From an uncultured Bacilli bacterium (lineage in GTDB: Bacteria > Bacillota_I > Bacilli_A > RF39 > UBA660), in contig CALVLG010000006.1 in NCBI GenBank assembly GCA_944336815.1, positions 1-20,406 of the forward strand: a DNA stretch of 20,406 nt. Reading direction: 5' to 3'. The position numbers and the translations under genes are program-made. Positions 6,167 through 14,230 of the stretch are shown one piece after another (the stretch's first letter is position 1; every line of letters begins with the position of its first letter). Under the pieces are notes generated by a model. The model ran no database searches. It worked only from the letters and a program-made list of their open reading frames with translations, and was not told the origin of the DNA.

Positions 6167-7432
6167 ATGACTCTGAAAGAACTTACCATTGAGGAATTTT
6201 CTAACTTTGTCAGTGCCAGTCCACTCGGTTCACATTATCAAACAATTAACTATGCTTGGCTAATGGGTGAATATGGTTATGATTATGATTTAATTGGATT
6301 TATTAATGAATATAAGCAAATTAAGGCTGCTTCACTAATTTTGTTTAAAAAAACTAAATCTTTTAAATATGGTTATGCACCAAAAGGATTTATTTTAGAT
6401 TATTTTAACGAAGAACTTTTAAACGATTTTACGATTGCTTTAAAACAATACTATAAGAAAAAGCATGTTACCTTTATAAAATTAAATCCGGAAATAGCAA
6501 TCAGTGAAGTTGATCCGAAAAGTGGGATTAAAACATATAACTGGAACTATGACATTAAAGAAATTATGGATAAGGCTGGTTATACCAAATTAAAAGATAA
6601 CGTTTATTTTGAATCAATTTTACCAAGATTTCAAGCCGTTGTTTCTCTACATGATTTTAATTTAAGCAAAGTCACTAAAAATGCCCGTAATAAGATTAAC
6701 AAAGGAATTTTAAAAGGATTACATTTAGAAAAAGCTGAAAAAAGTGGCATTGATATTTTAGATAAATTTATTTCTAAAAAAAGAACAACAGAAGAGTTTT
6801 ATTATAAAGATTACTATAATGTGTTTGAAAGAAATGATATGATAGATTGTTTTTTAGTAAGTATTAATTCGGAAGAATTTTTATTAAACTCACGAAAACA
6901 ATATGAAATGGAATTAGAAAGAAATGCTCTATTTCATGAAATGTTAGAAAAAGATAGTTCTAAAAAGAATGTTAACAAAAAAATGGATTCTGATCGAAAA
7001 CTTGTAGCTTACAAAAAGAACGTAGAACTATCAACTTTAATGAATAAAAAACATGAAAAAATTTATATTGCTGGAGCATTAGTTATTAAATATAAAAACC
7101 GCATTCAAATTTTAATTAGTGGTTATGATACACATTATAAAAATTATGATCCAAATTATTATTTACATTATGCTATATTAGAACATTATAAAAATGACTA
7201 TGATTATGCTGACTTAAATGGTATGACTGGTGATTTTACTAAAGAAAACCCTTATTATGGTTTAAATGAATTTAAGTTGAATTTCCGCCCAAAAGTTTAT
7301 GAGTACATCGGTGAATATGATTTAGTTATTAGACCACTTAAATATAGAAAGTTGCGTTCTAGTGGAAAATTAGCCAAAGTATTTAATAAACCTGATAACA
7401 AAAGACTAGATAGAAAGGTTTCTCATGATTAA
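6167..7432 (+). CDS. femX: FemX/FemAB-family peptidoglycan bridge aminoacyltransferase
   Basis: FemABX enzymes use aminoacyl-tRNA to add amino acids to the lysine side chain of peptidoglycan precursors, on the cytoplasmic face of the membrane. The 421-residue protein matches the family in length and layout: two GNAT-like subdomains (about 1-150 and 150-235, 300-400) with an inserted lysine/glutamate-rich helical arm (about 236-300), which in this family is a coiled coil. Family-like blocks include SHYQTINYAWLMGEYGYDY (22-40), DLNGMTGDF (349-357), GLNEFKLNFRP (365-375) and YEYIGEYDLVI (378-388). The ATG at 6167 has GGGGTGAT upstream; the ATG at 6143 precedes that RBS and lies next to the -10 box. 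It overlaps gmk by 8 bases. The amino acid and the bridge position are not readable from sequence. It implies a cross-bridged wall rather than a wall-less Mollicute. Confidence 0.88.
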   Translation: MTLKELTIEEFSNFVSASPLGSHYQTINYAWLMGEYGYDYDLIGFINEYKQIKAASLILFKKTKSFKYGYAPKGFILDYFNEELLNDFTIALKQYYKKKHVTFIKLNPEIAISEVDPKSGIKTYNWNYDIKEIMDKAGYTKLKDNVYFESILPRFQAVVSLHDFNLSKVTKNARNKINKGILKGLHLEKAEKSGIDILDKFISKKRTTEEFYYKDYYNVFERNDMIDCFLVSINSEEFLLNSRKQYEMELERNALFHEMLEKDSSKKNVNKKMDSDRKLVAYKKNVELSTLMNKKHEKIYIAGALVIKYKNRIQILISGYDTHYKNYDPNYYLHYAILEHYKNDYDYADLNGMTGDFTKENPYYGLNEFKLNFRPKVYEYIGEYDLVIRPLKYRKLRSSGKLAKVFNKPDNKRLDRKVSHD

Positions 7433-8078
7433 ACATAAGCAAAAAGGCGAGTTCATCATTATTTCGGGAACAACTTGTGCTGGTAAAGGAACGGTTATTG
7501 AAAAATTGTTAGCCAAAGATAAAAATTTAGCTTTATCAATTTCTTATACTTCAAGAGCAAAGCGTGATGGTGAAGTAGATGGTGTAGATTATCATTTTAT
7601 TTCCCGCGATGAATTTGAAAAAAGGATTCAAAAAGGTGAATTTTTAGAATATGCCAAAGTTCGTTATGGTGAATATTTTGGAACGGCTAAGAAAGATGTT
7701 CAAAAACTTTTAGAAACTGGTAAAGATGTTATTTTAGAAATTGATGTTCAAGGAGCTCAACAAATAAAGGAAATGTTTCCGGAAACAATTTTGATTTTTA
7801 TAATGGCTCCTAGCATGAATGAAGTAAAAAGAAGAATAAAAGCGCGGGGTAAAGAAACAAAAGAACAAATATTAGATCGCTTCATTACGGCATACCGAGA
7901 AATTAATGAAATTCCTAAATATAACTATGTAGTTGTAAATGACAATCTTGATGAAGCGGTGAAAAAGGTTGAAGCAATTTTGATTAGTGAAAAATGTCGG
8001 GTCGATAGAATTGAAGAAATAGATGTTGAAAATCAAGAAGAATTTATTCATGAATTTATTATGGAAAACGATCTTTAG
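7425..8078 (+). CDS. gmk: Guanylate kinase
   Basis: Gmk phosphorylates GMP to GDP with ATP and is essential for GTP, dGTP and (p)ppGpp pools. The 217-residue product has the P-loop GTTCAGKGT (15-23, usually GPSGVGKGT), the GMP-binding segment SYTSRAKRDGEVDGVDYHF (40-58), the EIDVQGA motif (105-111) and the arginine-rich lid (about 135-150). It is roughly ten residues longer than B. subtilis Gmk because of an acidic C-terminal tail. AAAGG lies 7 bases before the ATG, which sits within the last codons of femX (8-base overlap), so the two are translationally coupled. Its TAG stop overlaps the stop of the convergent serine hydrolase gene by 3 bases, and its terminator lies inside that gene. Confidence 0.96.
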   Translation: MIKHKQKGEFIIISGTTCAGKGTVIEKLLAKDKNLALSISYTSRAKRDGEVDGVDYHFISRDEFEKRIQKGEFLEYAKVRYGEYFGTAKKDVQKLLETGKDVILEIDVQGAQQIKEMFPETILIFIMAPSMNEVKRRIKARGKETKEQILDRFITAYREINEIPKYNYVVVNDNLDEAVKKVEAILISEKCRVDRIEEIDVENQEEFIHEFIMENDL

Positions 8079-9001
8079 AAAGAATTTTGTTCTTTCTTTT
8101 TTTGGCAAAAATTTTGTTTATCTTGATTATTTTGGTTATATAAAGCATAAATACGTTGATGAATTTCCGTTATAAAATTGGGACTTGGCTGATATTTTTG
8201 GTTTGTCATTATACAAATTAAATATTGGTTGTCGCGAACTAAATATATCCCAATGTCATGATAGTAATTTTGACTTAAACCGTATTTGTGAAGCATATTT
8301 AGATTATTAAAAGTTAGAGAATTATAGTATTGGTTATTCATTGCATGGTAAAGAAGCTGGCTATATTTATTATTGGCAATAATTATTTTATATGTTTCTT
8401 GCAAAATCAAAAAACTTTCTTTAACACTTAATGCGCCATAATGTTCATAACTGTTAATAGTAAGATTTATGCCAAGACTTTGAGCATATTGTTTTAAGTT
8501 AGAAATACCAATATAATCTAATAACATTTCATGAGCTGTATTGTCACTTACGGATAGGGCATAAAAAATTAGAGTTTGTAAAGATAGTTGGGAACCATAA
8601 GGATAGTTTTGTAATTTTAAACTATCCATTTTTTTGTGTTTTGGTTGATAAGTTACTGTATTGCTTAAATCGACTTCTTTTTGAATTAAATAAATGGCTT
8701 CTAATAGTTTAATTAAACTCGCTCCATAAAATTTTTGATTTTCATTTTTTATAATTTTAAAATTATTTTTTATGTCCCAAAAATAAAGGGCATAATCGTT
8801 TAAAGGAAATTCTTTAAAAAGATGTTGGACTTCTTGTTTGGTATTTAAAGAAATAAATGGGTTAGTTAGACATTTTTGATATGTTAAACTATTTTCGTTG
8901 ATAAATATAGTTGTTGTTTTTCTTATTTCATTACCAACATTTATTAAAATTAAACTAAGGATAAATAGTATAGTAATTAAAAGTAAAATTTTTTTACCCA
9001 T
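8075..9001 (-). CDS. Membrane-anchored or secreted serine hydrolase of the class A beta-lactamase fold
   Basis: The 308-residue protein has a hydrophobic N-terminal helix (about 5-23) after a KK pair, so it is either anchored or secreted, with the catalytic domain outside the membrane. The three active-site elements of the beta-lactamase/penicillin-interacting fold are visible: SLIK (Ser95, Lys98), SDN (152-154) and KYG (239-241, where class A enzymes have KTG or KSG). No clear omega-loop ExxLN motif is seen, so true beta-lactamase activity is doubtful; a peptidoglycan-related hydrolase is equally likely. There is no lipobox. AGGTG lies 6 bases before the ATG at 8999-9001; the in-frame GTG at 9010 lies within that RBS. 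A TATAAT is present at 9018-9023 but without a good -35. The last 4 bases overlap gmk tail to tail. Confidence 0.78.
   Translation of the reverse strand: MGKKILLLITILFILSLILINVGNEIRKTTTIFINENSLTYQKCLTNPFISLNTKQEVQHLFKEFPLNDYALYFWDIKNNFKIIKNENQKFYGASLIKLLEAIYLIQKEVDLSNTVTYQPKHKKMDSLKLQNYPYGSQLSLQTLIFYALSVSDNTAHEMLLDYIGISNLKQYAQSLGINLTINSYEHYGALSVKESFLILQETYKIIIANNKYSQLLYHAMNNQYYNSLTFNNLNMLHKYGLSQNYYHDIGIYLVRDNQYLICIMTNQKYQPSPNFITEIHQRIYALYNQNNQDKQNFCQKKKEQNSF
8077..8104 (+). terminator. Intrinsic terminator of femX-gmk
   Basis: A perfect 8-bp stem AGAAAGAA/TTCTTTCT with a 5-base loop is followed by seven T. It lies inside the 3' coding end of the convergent serine hydrolase gene. Confidence 0.8.
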
Positions 9002-9052
9002 ATAAAACACCTAAAATATTATATGAATGATTTAGTAATTATTTTTGGGCAT

Positions 9053-9076
9053 AAAAAAACGCTTTTTGGAAAAGCG
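9053..9076 (-). terminator. Intrinsic terminator of the str operon (after tuf)
   Basis: The minus strand reads a 7-bp stem CGCTTTT/AAAAGCG with a 3-base loop, then seven T. Confidence 0.85.
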
Positions 9077-9089
9077 CTTTTTAATTTAA

Positions 9090-10256
9090 TTATTCAACGA
9101 TTTCAGATACAACACCGGCACCAACAGTACGTCCACCTTCACGGATAGAGAACTTAGTACCTTTTTCTAATGCTACTGGAGCAATTAGATCAACAGTCAT
9201 ATCAACGTTGTCACCTGGCATAACCATTTCTACGCCTTCTGGTAACTCGATAACACCAGTTACGTCAGTAGTACGGAAATAGAATTGAGGTCTGTAATTT
9301 GAGAAGAATGGAGTATGACGTCCGCCTTCTTCTTTTGTTAATACGTATACGCTTGCTTTGAATTTATGATGTGGAGTAACACTTCCTGGTTTAGCAAGAA
9401 CTTGTCCACGTTCAACTTCTTCACGAGCAATACCACGTAGTAAAACACCTGCATTATCACCAGCCATAGCTTCATCTAGTGATTTTCTAAACATTTCAAT
9501 ACCAGTAACAACTGTTTTCTTAGTAGGTTTTAAACCAACGATTTCAACTTCGTCATTTAATCTTAATGTACCACGTTCAACACGACCAGTAACAACAGTA
9601 CCACGTCCTGAAATAGTGAATACGTCTTCGATACTCATTAAGAATGGTTTATCAGTATCACGTTCTGGTGATGGAATATATTCATCAACAGCTTTCATTA
9701 AATCACGAATTGATTGTTCAGCATCAGGATCTCCTTCAAGAGCTTTTAAAGCAGAACCACGGATAATAGGACATTCAGTATCATATCCATATTCTCCTAA
9801 TAATTCACGGATTTCCATTTCTACTAAGTCTAATAATTCTGGATCATCAACTTGATCACATTTGTTCATGTAAACAACAATTTTAGGAACACCTACTTGA
9901 CGAGATAACAAAATATGTTCTCTTGTTTGAGGCATTGGGCCATCAACTGCAGATACTACTAATATAGCTCCATCCATTTGAGCAGCACCAGTAATCATGT
10001 TTTTAACATAGTCAGCATGGCCTGGGCAGTCAACGTGAGCATAGTGACGTTTGTCAGTTTGATACTCAACGTGAGCAGTATTAATTGTAATACCTCTTTC
10101 TCTTTCTTCTGGTGCTTTGTCGATGTCTTCATAAGCAACAAAGTTACCAAATAATTTTGTAATAGCAGCCGTTAATGTTGTTTTACCATGGTCAACGTGA
10201 CCAATTGTACCAATATTAACGTGTTCTTTTGAACGATCAAATTTTTCTTTTGCCAT
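9090..10256 (-). CDS. tuf: Elongation factor Tu
   Basis: EF-Tu delivers aminoacyl-tRNA to the ribosomal A site as a GTP complex. The 388-residue protein shows GHVDHGKT (19-26), switch I ERERGITIN (51-59), DCPGH with catalytic His80 (76-80) and NKCD (131-134), followed by domains 2 (GRGTVVTGRVERG) and 3 (GGRHTPFFSNYRPQFYF). It is about 8 residues shorter than B. subtilis EF-Tu; most of the difference is a shorter variable loop after the first G-domain helix (TKLFGNFVAYEDID, 33-46). AAAGGAG lies 12 bases before the ATG, a long spacing for such a highly expressed gene. It is the last gene of the str operon and also has its own promoter at 10285-10313. Confidence 0.99.
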   Translation of the reverse strand: MAKEKFDRSKEHVNIGTIGHVDHGKTTLTAAITKLFGNFVAYEDIDKAPEERERGITINTAHVEYQTDKRHYAHVDCPGHADYVKNMITGAAQMDGAILVVSAVDGPMPQTREHILLSRQVGVPKIVVYMNKCDQVDDPELLDLVEMEIRELLGEYGYDTECPIIRGSALKALEGDPDAEQSIRDLMKAVDEYIPSPERDTDKPFLMSIEDVFTISGRGTVVTGRVERGTLRLNDEVEIVGLKPTKKTVVTGIEMFRKSLDEAMAGDNAGVLLRGIAREEVERGQVLAKPGSVTPHHKFKASVYVLTKEEGGRHTPFFSNYRPQFYFRTTDVTGVIELPEGVEMVMPGDNVDMTVDLIAPVALEKGTKFSIREGGRTVGAGVVSEIVE

Positions 10257-10284
10257 TTGATTTTCTTTCTCCTTTCACTTATTT

Positions 10285-10313
10285 ATTTTATCTAATGCTT
10301 GAAGTAAATTCAA
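10285..10313 (-). promoter_or_regulatory. Internal promoter of tuf
   Basis: TTGAAT (10308-10313), a 17-base spacer and TAAAAT (10285-10290) lie on the minus strand in the 66-base fusA-tuf gap. A 6-bp hairpin CTTGAA/TTCAAG overlaps the -35 and lacks a T run, so read-through from fusA is likely as well. Confidence 0.6.
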
Positions 10314-10322
10314 GTATTATTT

Positions 10323-12398
10323 TTAGTTAGCACTATTTTTCTTAATAATTTCTTCAGAAATTGATTTTGGAACTTCTTCATAGTGATCTAATTCCATGTT
10401 GAAGTTACCACGACCTTGCGTATTACTACGTAAAGTTGTTGCATAACCAAACATTTCAGCAAGTGGTACCATAGCTGTGATTGCTAGGGCATTTCCACGT
10501 GATTCTTGGCCTAGTGGACGACCACGACGGCTAGTTAAATCACCCATTACATTACCCATGTATTCATCAGGAACTGTAACAACTACTTTCATGATTGGTT
10601 CTAGTAAAACTGGTTTACACTTATTTTTCGCTTCTTTTAAAGCCATTGATGCGGCAATTTTGAAAGCCATTTCTGATGAGTCAACATCATGGTAAGATCC
10701 ATCAAATAATGTTGCTTTAACATCAACCATTGGATAACCAGCTAAAATACCGCCAGCCATTGCTTCTTGTAAACCTTTATCAGTTACTGGGATATATTCA
10801 CGAGGAACAACACCACCAACAATAGCATCAACGAATTCATAACCTTTATCTTTATTTGGTTCAAAACGAACCCATACGTGACCATATTGTCCACGTCCAC
10901 CTGATTGTTTAATATATTTACCTTCACATTCTCCTGTTTGCGTTAATGTTTCACGGTAAGCAACTTGTGGACGACCAATATTTGCTTCAACGTTAAATTC
11001 ACGTTTCATACGGTCAACCATAATGTCTAAGTGTAATTCACCCATACCGCTGATAACAGTTTGACCTGTTTCTGGATCAGTTTTATATTTGAAAGTTGGA
11101 TCCTCTTCAGCAAGTTTTTGTAAAGCTGTAGCCATTTTTTCTTGATCAGCTTTTGATTTTGGTTCAATAGCTTCATCAATAACTGGTAATGGGAATTCCA
11201 TACCTTTCATAACAGCTGGACTCTTTTCATCACATAATGTATCAGCAGTTGTAGTGTTTTTAAGACCTACAGCAGCAGCGATTTCACCACAGTAAACCTC
11301 AGAGATTTCTTTACGAGAATTGGCATGCATTTGTAAAATACGACCAATTCTTTCTTTTTCTCCTTTAGTACTATTTAGAACATAAGAGCCACTTGCTAAA
11401 TGTCCTGAATAAACACGGAAGAAAGCTAGACGACCAACGAATGGGTCTGTCATGATTTTGAACGCTAAAGCTGTAAATGGTTCAGAGTCACTTGGGTGAC
11501 GAAGAACGTCTTCACCAGTTTTTGGATTGTAGCATTCAATTGCTTCAACATCAGTAGGTGCTGGCATATAGTCAATAATAGCATCAAGTAATAACTTAAT
11601 ACCCATATTTCCTAAGGCTGTACCACATAATACTGGGAAGAATTTAACAGCTAGAGTTCCTTTTCTAATTGCTGATTTGATTTCTTCAACAGTTAATTCT
11701 TCACCATTTAGGTATTTTTCCATTAAAGCATCATCAAATTCAACAACTTTTTCAACTAAATCATTATGTTTTTCAACCGCTAAGTCTTTTAAATCTTCAG
11801 GAATTGGAATTTCTTTAGCATTTTCAGCTTGTTCACCATCATATTCATAAGCCTTCATAGTTACTAAGTCGATAATTCCATGGAAGTTATCTTCAGCACC
11901 AATTGGCCATTCGATTGGTTTTGTATCAATTCCTAAACGTGATTTTAAAGTTCCTAATGAGAATTCAAAATCAGCTCCCATTTTATCCATTTTATTAGCG
12001 AATACCATTCTTGGAACTTTAAATTCGTCTGCTTGACGCCATACAGTTTCACTTTGTGGTTCAACACCAGCTTGAGCATCAATTAAACATACAGCTCCAT
12101 CTAGTACTCTTAAACTTCTTGATACTTCAACCGTAAAGTCGACGTGACCTGGTGTATCAATAATGTTATAACGGTATCCTTTCCAGTGAGCTGTTGTAGC
12201 AGCACTTGTAATTGTGATACCTCTTTCTTTTTCTTGTTCCATCCAGTCCATTTGTGACTCACCATCATGAGTTTCCCCAATTTTATGAGTAACACCTGTA
12301 TGGAATAAAATACGTTCAGTACAAGTTGTTTTACCGGCATCAATATGTGCCATAATACCTATATTTCTTACTTTATCAATTGAAACGTCTCTTGCCAT
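10323..12398 (-). CDS. fusA: Elongation factor G
   Basis: EF-G drives GTP-dependent translocation on the ribosome and, with RRF, ribosome recycling. The 691-residue product has AHIDAGKT (17-24), EKERGITI (56-63), DTPGH (81-85) and NKMD (135-138), then domains II-V through the conserved SGMGELHLDI and QSGGRGQYGHV blocks to the C-terminus. The ATG at 12396-12398 follows AGGAG at 6 bases; the in-frame TTG two codons upstream is rejected. The RBS begins in the rpsG stop codon, nine bases before the ATG, which indicates tight coupling. Its length and order (rpsL-rpsG-fusA-tuf) are standard. Confidence 0.99.
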   Translation of the reverse strand: MARDVSIDKVRNIGIMAHIDAGKTTCTERILFHTGVTHKIGETHDGESQMDWMEQEKERGITITSAATTAHWKGYRYNIIDTPGHVDFTVEVSRSLRVLDGAVCLIDAQAGVEPQSETVWRQADEFKVPRMVFANKMDKMGADFEFSLGTLKSRLGIDTKPIEWPIGAEDNFHGIIDLVTMKAYEYDGEQAENAKEIPIPEDLKDLAVEKHNDLVEKVVEFDDALMEKYLNGEELTVEEIKSAIRKGTLAVKFFPVLCGTALGNMGIKLLLDAIIDYMPAPTDVEAIECYNPKTGEDVLRHPSDSEPFTALAFKIMTDPFVGRLAFFRVYSGHLASGSYVLNSTKGEKERIGRILQMHANSRKEISEVYCGEIAAAVGLKNTTTADTLCDEKSPAVMKGMEFPLPVIDEAIEPKSKADQEKMATALQKLAEEDPTFKYKTDPETGQTVISGMGELHLDIMVDRMKREFNVEANIGRPQVAYRETLTQTGECEGKYIKQSGGRGQYGHVWVRFEPNKDKGYEFVDAIVGGVVPREYIPVTDKGLQEAMAGGILAGYPMVDVKATLFDGSYHDVDSSEMAFKIAASMALKEAKNKCKPVLLEPIMKVVVTVPDEYMGNVMGDLTSRRGRPLGQESRGNALAITAMVPLAEMFGYATTLRSNTQGRGNFNMELDHYEEVPKSISEEIIKKNSAN

Positions 12399-12407
12399 AT
12401 ACAACTC

Positions 12408-12875
12408 CTACCATCTATAATGAGCAAATGCTTTATTTGCTTCAGCCATTTTGTGAGTATCCTCACGTTTTTTTACTGCTCCACCTGTTCCGTTAGCAGC
12501 ATCAATAAGTTCATTAGCTAAATTAATAGCCATTCCCTTACCACTTCTATTTTTAGCGTAATTAACAATCCATCTTAAAGCTAATGCTTGTCCACGATCG
12601 TCACTTACTTCGATTGGAACTTGATAGTTTGCCCCACCAACACGACGTGATTTTACTTCTAGTGCTGGAGTTACATTCTTTAATGCTTCTTCATAAACTT
12701 CCATTGCTGGACGATTTGTTTTCTTTTCAACAATGTCAAACGCTTCATAAAGAATTTTTTGGGCAGTTCCTTTTTTTCCATCTTGCATAATTTGGTTGAT
12801 AAGTTTTGTAACTACTTTTGAATTATAGATTGAATCTGGTAGTACATCTCTTTTTTCTGCTCTTCTTTTACGCAT
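12408..12875 (-). CDS. rpsG: 30S ribosomal protein S7
   Basis: S7 nucleates assembly of the 30S head by binding the 3' major domain of 16S rRNA and lies near the E-site tRNA. The 155-residue product carries the family signature from DSIYNSKVVTKLINQIM (14-30) through PALEVKSRRVGGANYQVP (about 70-87) to HKMAEANKAFAHYRW at the C-terminus. AAGGAGG lies about 8 bases before the ATG. It is the second gene of the str operon, 18 bases after rpsL and 9 bases before fusA. In E. coli S7 represses this operon from the rpsL-rpsG junction; the very short junction here leaves little room for such a site. Confidence 0.99.
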   Translation of the reverse strand: MRKRRAEKRDVLPDSIYNSKVVTKLINQIMQDGKKGTAQKILYEAFDIVEKKTNRPAMEVYEEALKNVTPALEVKSRRVGGANYQVPIEVSDDRGQALALRWIVNYAKNRSGKGMAINLANELIDAANGTGGAVKKREDTHKMAEANKAFAHYRW

Positions 12876-12893
12876 GAATTTTTCCTCCTTCTA

Positions 12894-13307
12894 TTATTTT
12901 TTTGGTTTTTTTGCACCGTATTTACTACGTCCTTGTTGACGGTTTTGTACGCCTTGGGTATCTAATGTACCACGAATAATGTGATAACGAACACCGATTA
13001 GGTCTTTAACACGTCCACCACGTACTAATACAACGCTGTGTTCTTGTAAATTGTGTCCTTCACCTGGAATATACGTATCGACTTCACGACCATTAGAAAG
13101 TCTTACACGAGCATATTTACGTAATGCTGAGTTCGGTTTCTTAGGGGTCTTTGTACCAACACGTGTACATACGCCACGTTTTTGAGGACTATTAGCGATA
13201 GTTTGTTTTCTTTCTAGGGTGTTATAGCCAACATTTAATACTGGGCTTTTACTTTTTCTTGTTTTTTTACTTCTTCCTTTTTTTACAAGTTGGTTAATAG
13301 TAGCCAT
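12894..13307 (-). CDS. rpsL: 30S ribosomal protein S12
   Basis: S12 sits at the decoding centre and sets translational accuracy. The 137-residue protein carries PKKPNSALRK (55-64) with the lysine that is altered in streptomycin-resistant mutants present in wild-type form, GEGHNLQEHSVVLVRGGRVK (82-101) and the terminal GRSKYGAKKPKK. It has the longer Bacillota N-terminal insertion (KSPVLNVGYNTLERKQ) compared with E. coli. AAAGGAG lies 6 bases before the ATG. It opens the str operon downstream of the strongest promoter in this part of the window. Confidence 0.99.
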   Translation of the reverse strand: MATINQLVKKGRSKKTRKSKSPVLNVGYNTLERKQTIANSPQKRGVCTRVGTKTPKKPNSALRKYARVRLSNGREVDTYIPGEGHNLQEHSVVLVRGGRVKDLIGVRYHIIRGTLDTQGVQNRQQGRSKYGAKKPKK

Positions 13308-13363
13308 TTTTAACTCCTTTCCATTTACACACTTCCTGGTGTATCCATTTGCTCTTTAAATAA

Positions 13364-13383
13364 GGTTTTACCTAAGTAAAACC
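13364..13383 (-). promoter_or_regulatory. Leader hairpin of the str operon
   Basis: The roughly 90-nt leader between the promoter and rpsL contains a perfect 8-bp stem GGTTTTAC/GTAAAACC with a TTAG loop and no T run after it, followed by a weaker TACAC/GTGTA hairpin near the RBS. It may be a ribosomal-protein operator or a 5' stabiliser; I cannot assign it. Confidence 0.5.
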
Positions 13384-13403
13384 AAGATTTAAAAATCGTA
13401 AAT

Positions 13404-13432
13404 ATCATACCATTAAAATATATGCACGTCAA
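13404..13432 (-). promoter_or_regulatory. Promoter of the str operon
   Basis: TTGACG (13427-13432), a 17-base spacer and TATGAT (13404-13409) preceded by TGG form a strong extended -10 promoter on the minus strand, with A-rich DNA upstream of the -35. The predicted start is near 13397. Confidence 0.8.
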
Positions 13433-13481
13433 GCGCTTTTTCTAACTTAAATAGCTTTAAGATACATTTTTTCATTATTAT

Positions 13482-13501
13482 AAAAAGGCAACATTGTTGC
13501 C
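13482..13501 (-). terminator. Terminator of the small membrane-protein operon
   Basis: A 6-bp stem GGCAAC/GTTGCC with a 3-base loop and a T5 run lies one base after the last gene of the operon. Confidence 0.75.
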
Positions 13502-13502
13502 C

Positions 13503-13841
13503 CTATTCTTCATAGCCTTGAGTTTTATACATTCCGCATTTAACAAAGGCTTTAGCTTCATTTTCTTCGTTTTTAACATACCCGGTACATTCTTTTTGAT
13601 TAATTAAGGTTGTTTCAATAATATGTTCTTCTTTTAATTTATCAATACTTACTTTTTCTAAATTGTTATTTAATAAATATTCATGCGATTTTTTAGCTAC
13701 TAGGGCTTCAAATTCTTTATAGTGTTTTGTTTCATTTTTATAAACAAAACCCATAGCTGTAACACCAGCAACTAATAAAAACATGATAATTCCCCAGACA
13801 ATACTAATTATTTGCATTCTTTTTAAATTGGCACTTCGCAT
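13503..13841 (-). CDS. Small single-pass membrane protein with a C-x17-C extracellular domain (paralogue of 13844-14230)
   Basis: I do not recognise a named family. The 112-residue product has a basic N-terminus, one transmembrane helix (about 10-31), then a charged helical stretch (about 38-75) and a C-terminal module with two cysteines (Cys85, Cys102) in ECTGYV...FVKCGMYKTQGY. The same module, with the same 17-residue cysteine spacing and the same GYV and Y-x-T-x-G-Y pattern, ends the protein encoded just upstream, so the two are paralogues. The layout (N-terminal hydrophobic helix continuing into an amphipathic helix, then a disulfide-capable C-terminal domain) resembles a minor pilin, but no prepilin cleavage motif is visible here. 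AAGGA precedes the ATG, 2 bases after the upstream stop codon. Confidence 0.75.
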   Translation of the reverse strand: MRSANLKRMQIISIVWGIIMFLLVAGVTAMGFVYKNETKHYKEFEALVAKKSHEYLLNNNLEKVSIDKLKEEHIIETTLINQKECTGYVKNEENEAKAFVKCGMYKTQGYEE

Positions 13842-13843
13842 TT

Positions 13844-14230
13844 TTAATATCCTTCTGTTTCATAATTTTCGCAAGAAATATATGGCGTGTATACATTGTT
13901 TTCAACAATTACATATCCACTGCAAAAATCATTGTTGACGGTAAGATCTTCAGTTGTTAAGTATTCTTCATCTAATAAATCCTCAGAAATAATAAGGTTA
14001 CCTATTTCTTCATGACGGTGGTGATATAATTTAGCTGCACTCTCGAGTCGTTTTTCGACCTTTTTATAAGTATTGGTACTTGTACTAGGGCGAGATGTTT
14101 CGCCACCAGTTGCCGGGGTAATTTCGCTATAAAGATTATTTACCATCGCAGCAACAAACAAAACACAAAGGATAATGCCAGCACAGATAAAAAGCATTTC
14201 CCGAAGCCCCCATCCATGGTTATTAAGCAT
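13844..14230 (-). CDS. Pseudopilin-like small membrane protein with paired extracellular cysteines
   Basis: The 128-residue product starts MLNNHGWGLREML and runs into a hydrophobic helix (about 11-31). A glycine followed by an aromatic residue, with glutamate at +5 (Gly6, Trp7, Glu11), mimics the class III prepilin peptidase site G-F-x-L-x-E. Next come a Ser/Thr-rich linker (about 38-54), a helix (about 55-78) with two histidine pairs, and a C-terminal domain with Cys103 and Cys120 in FCSGYV...YISCENYETEGY, paralogous to the next gene. Two further cysteines lie in the membrane helix. Function is unknown; pilin-like is inference from architecture only. The ATG overlaps the previous stop by one base (TAATG), so the genes are translationally coupled. 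No pilus ATPase or prepilin peptidase is encoded in this window. Confidence 0.75.
   Translation of the reverse strand: MLNNHGWGLREMLFICAGIILCVLFVAAMVNNLYSEITPATGGETSRPSTSTNTYKKVEKRLESAAKLYHHRHEEIGNLIISEDLLDEEYLTTEDLTVNNDFCSGYVIVENNVYTPYISCENYETEGY

Noticed and set aside
9616..9855. Plus-strand open frame opposite tuf
   Set aside because: It is a shadow of the strongly biased tuf codon use, with no RBS and no recognisable features.
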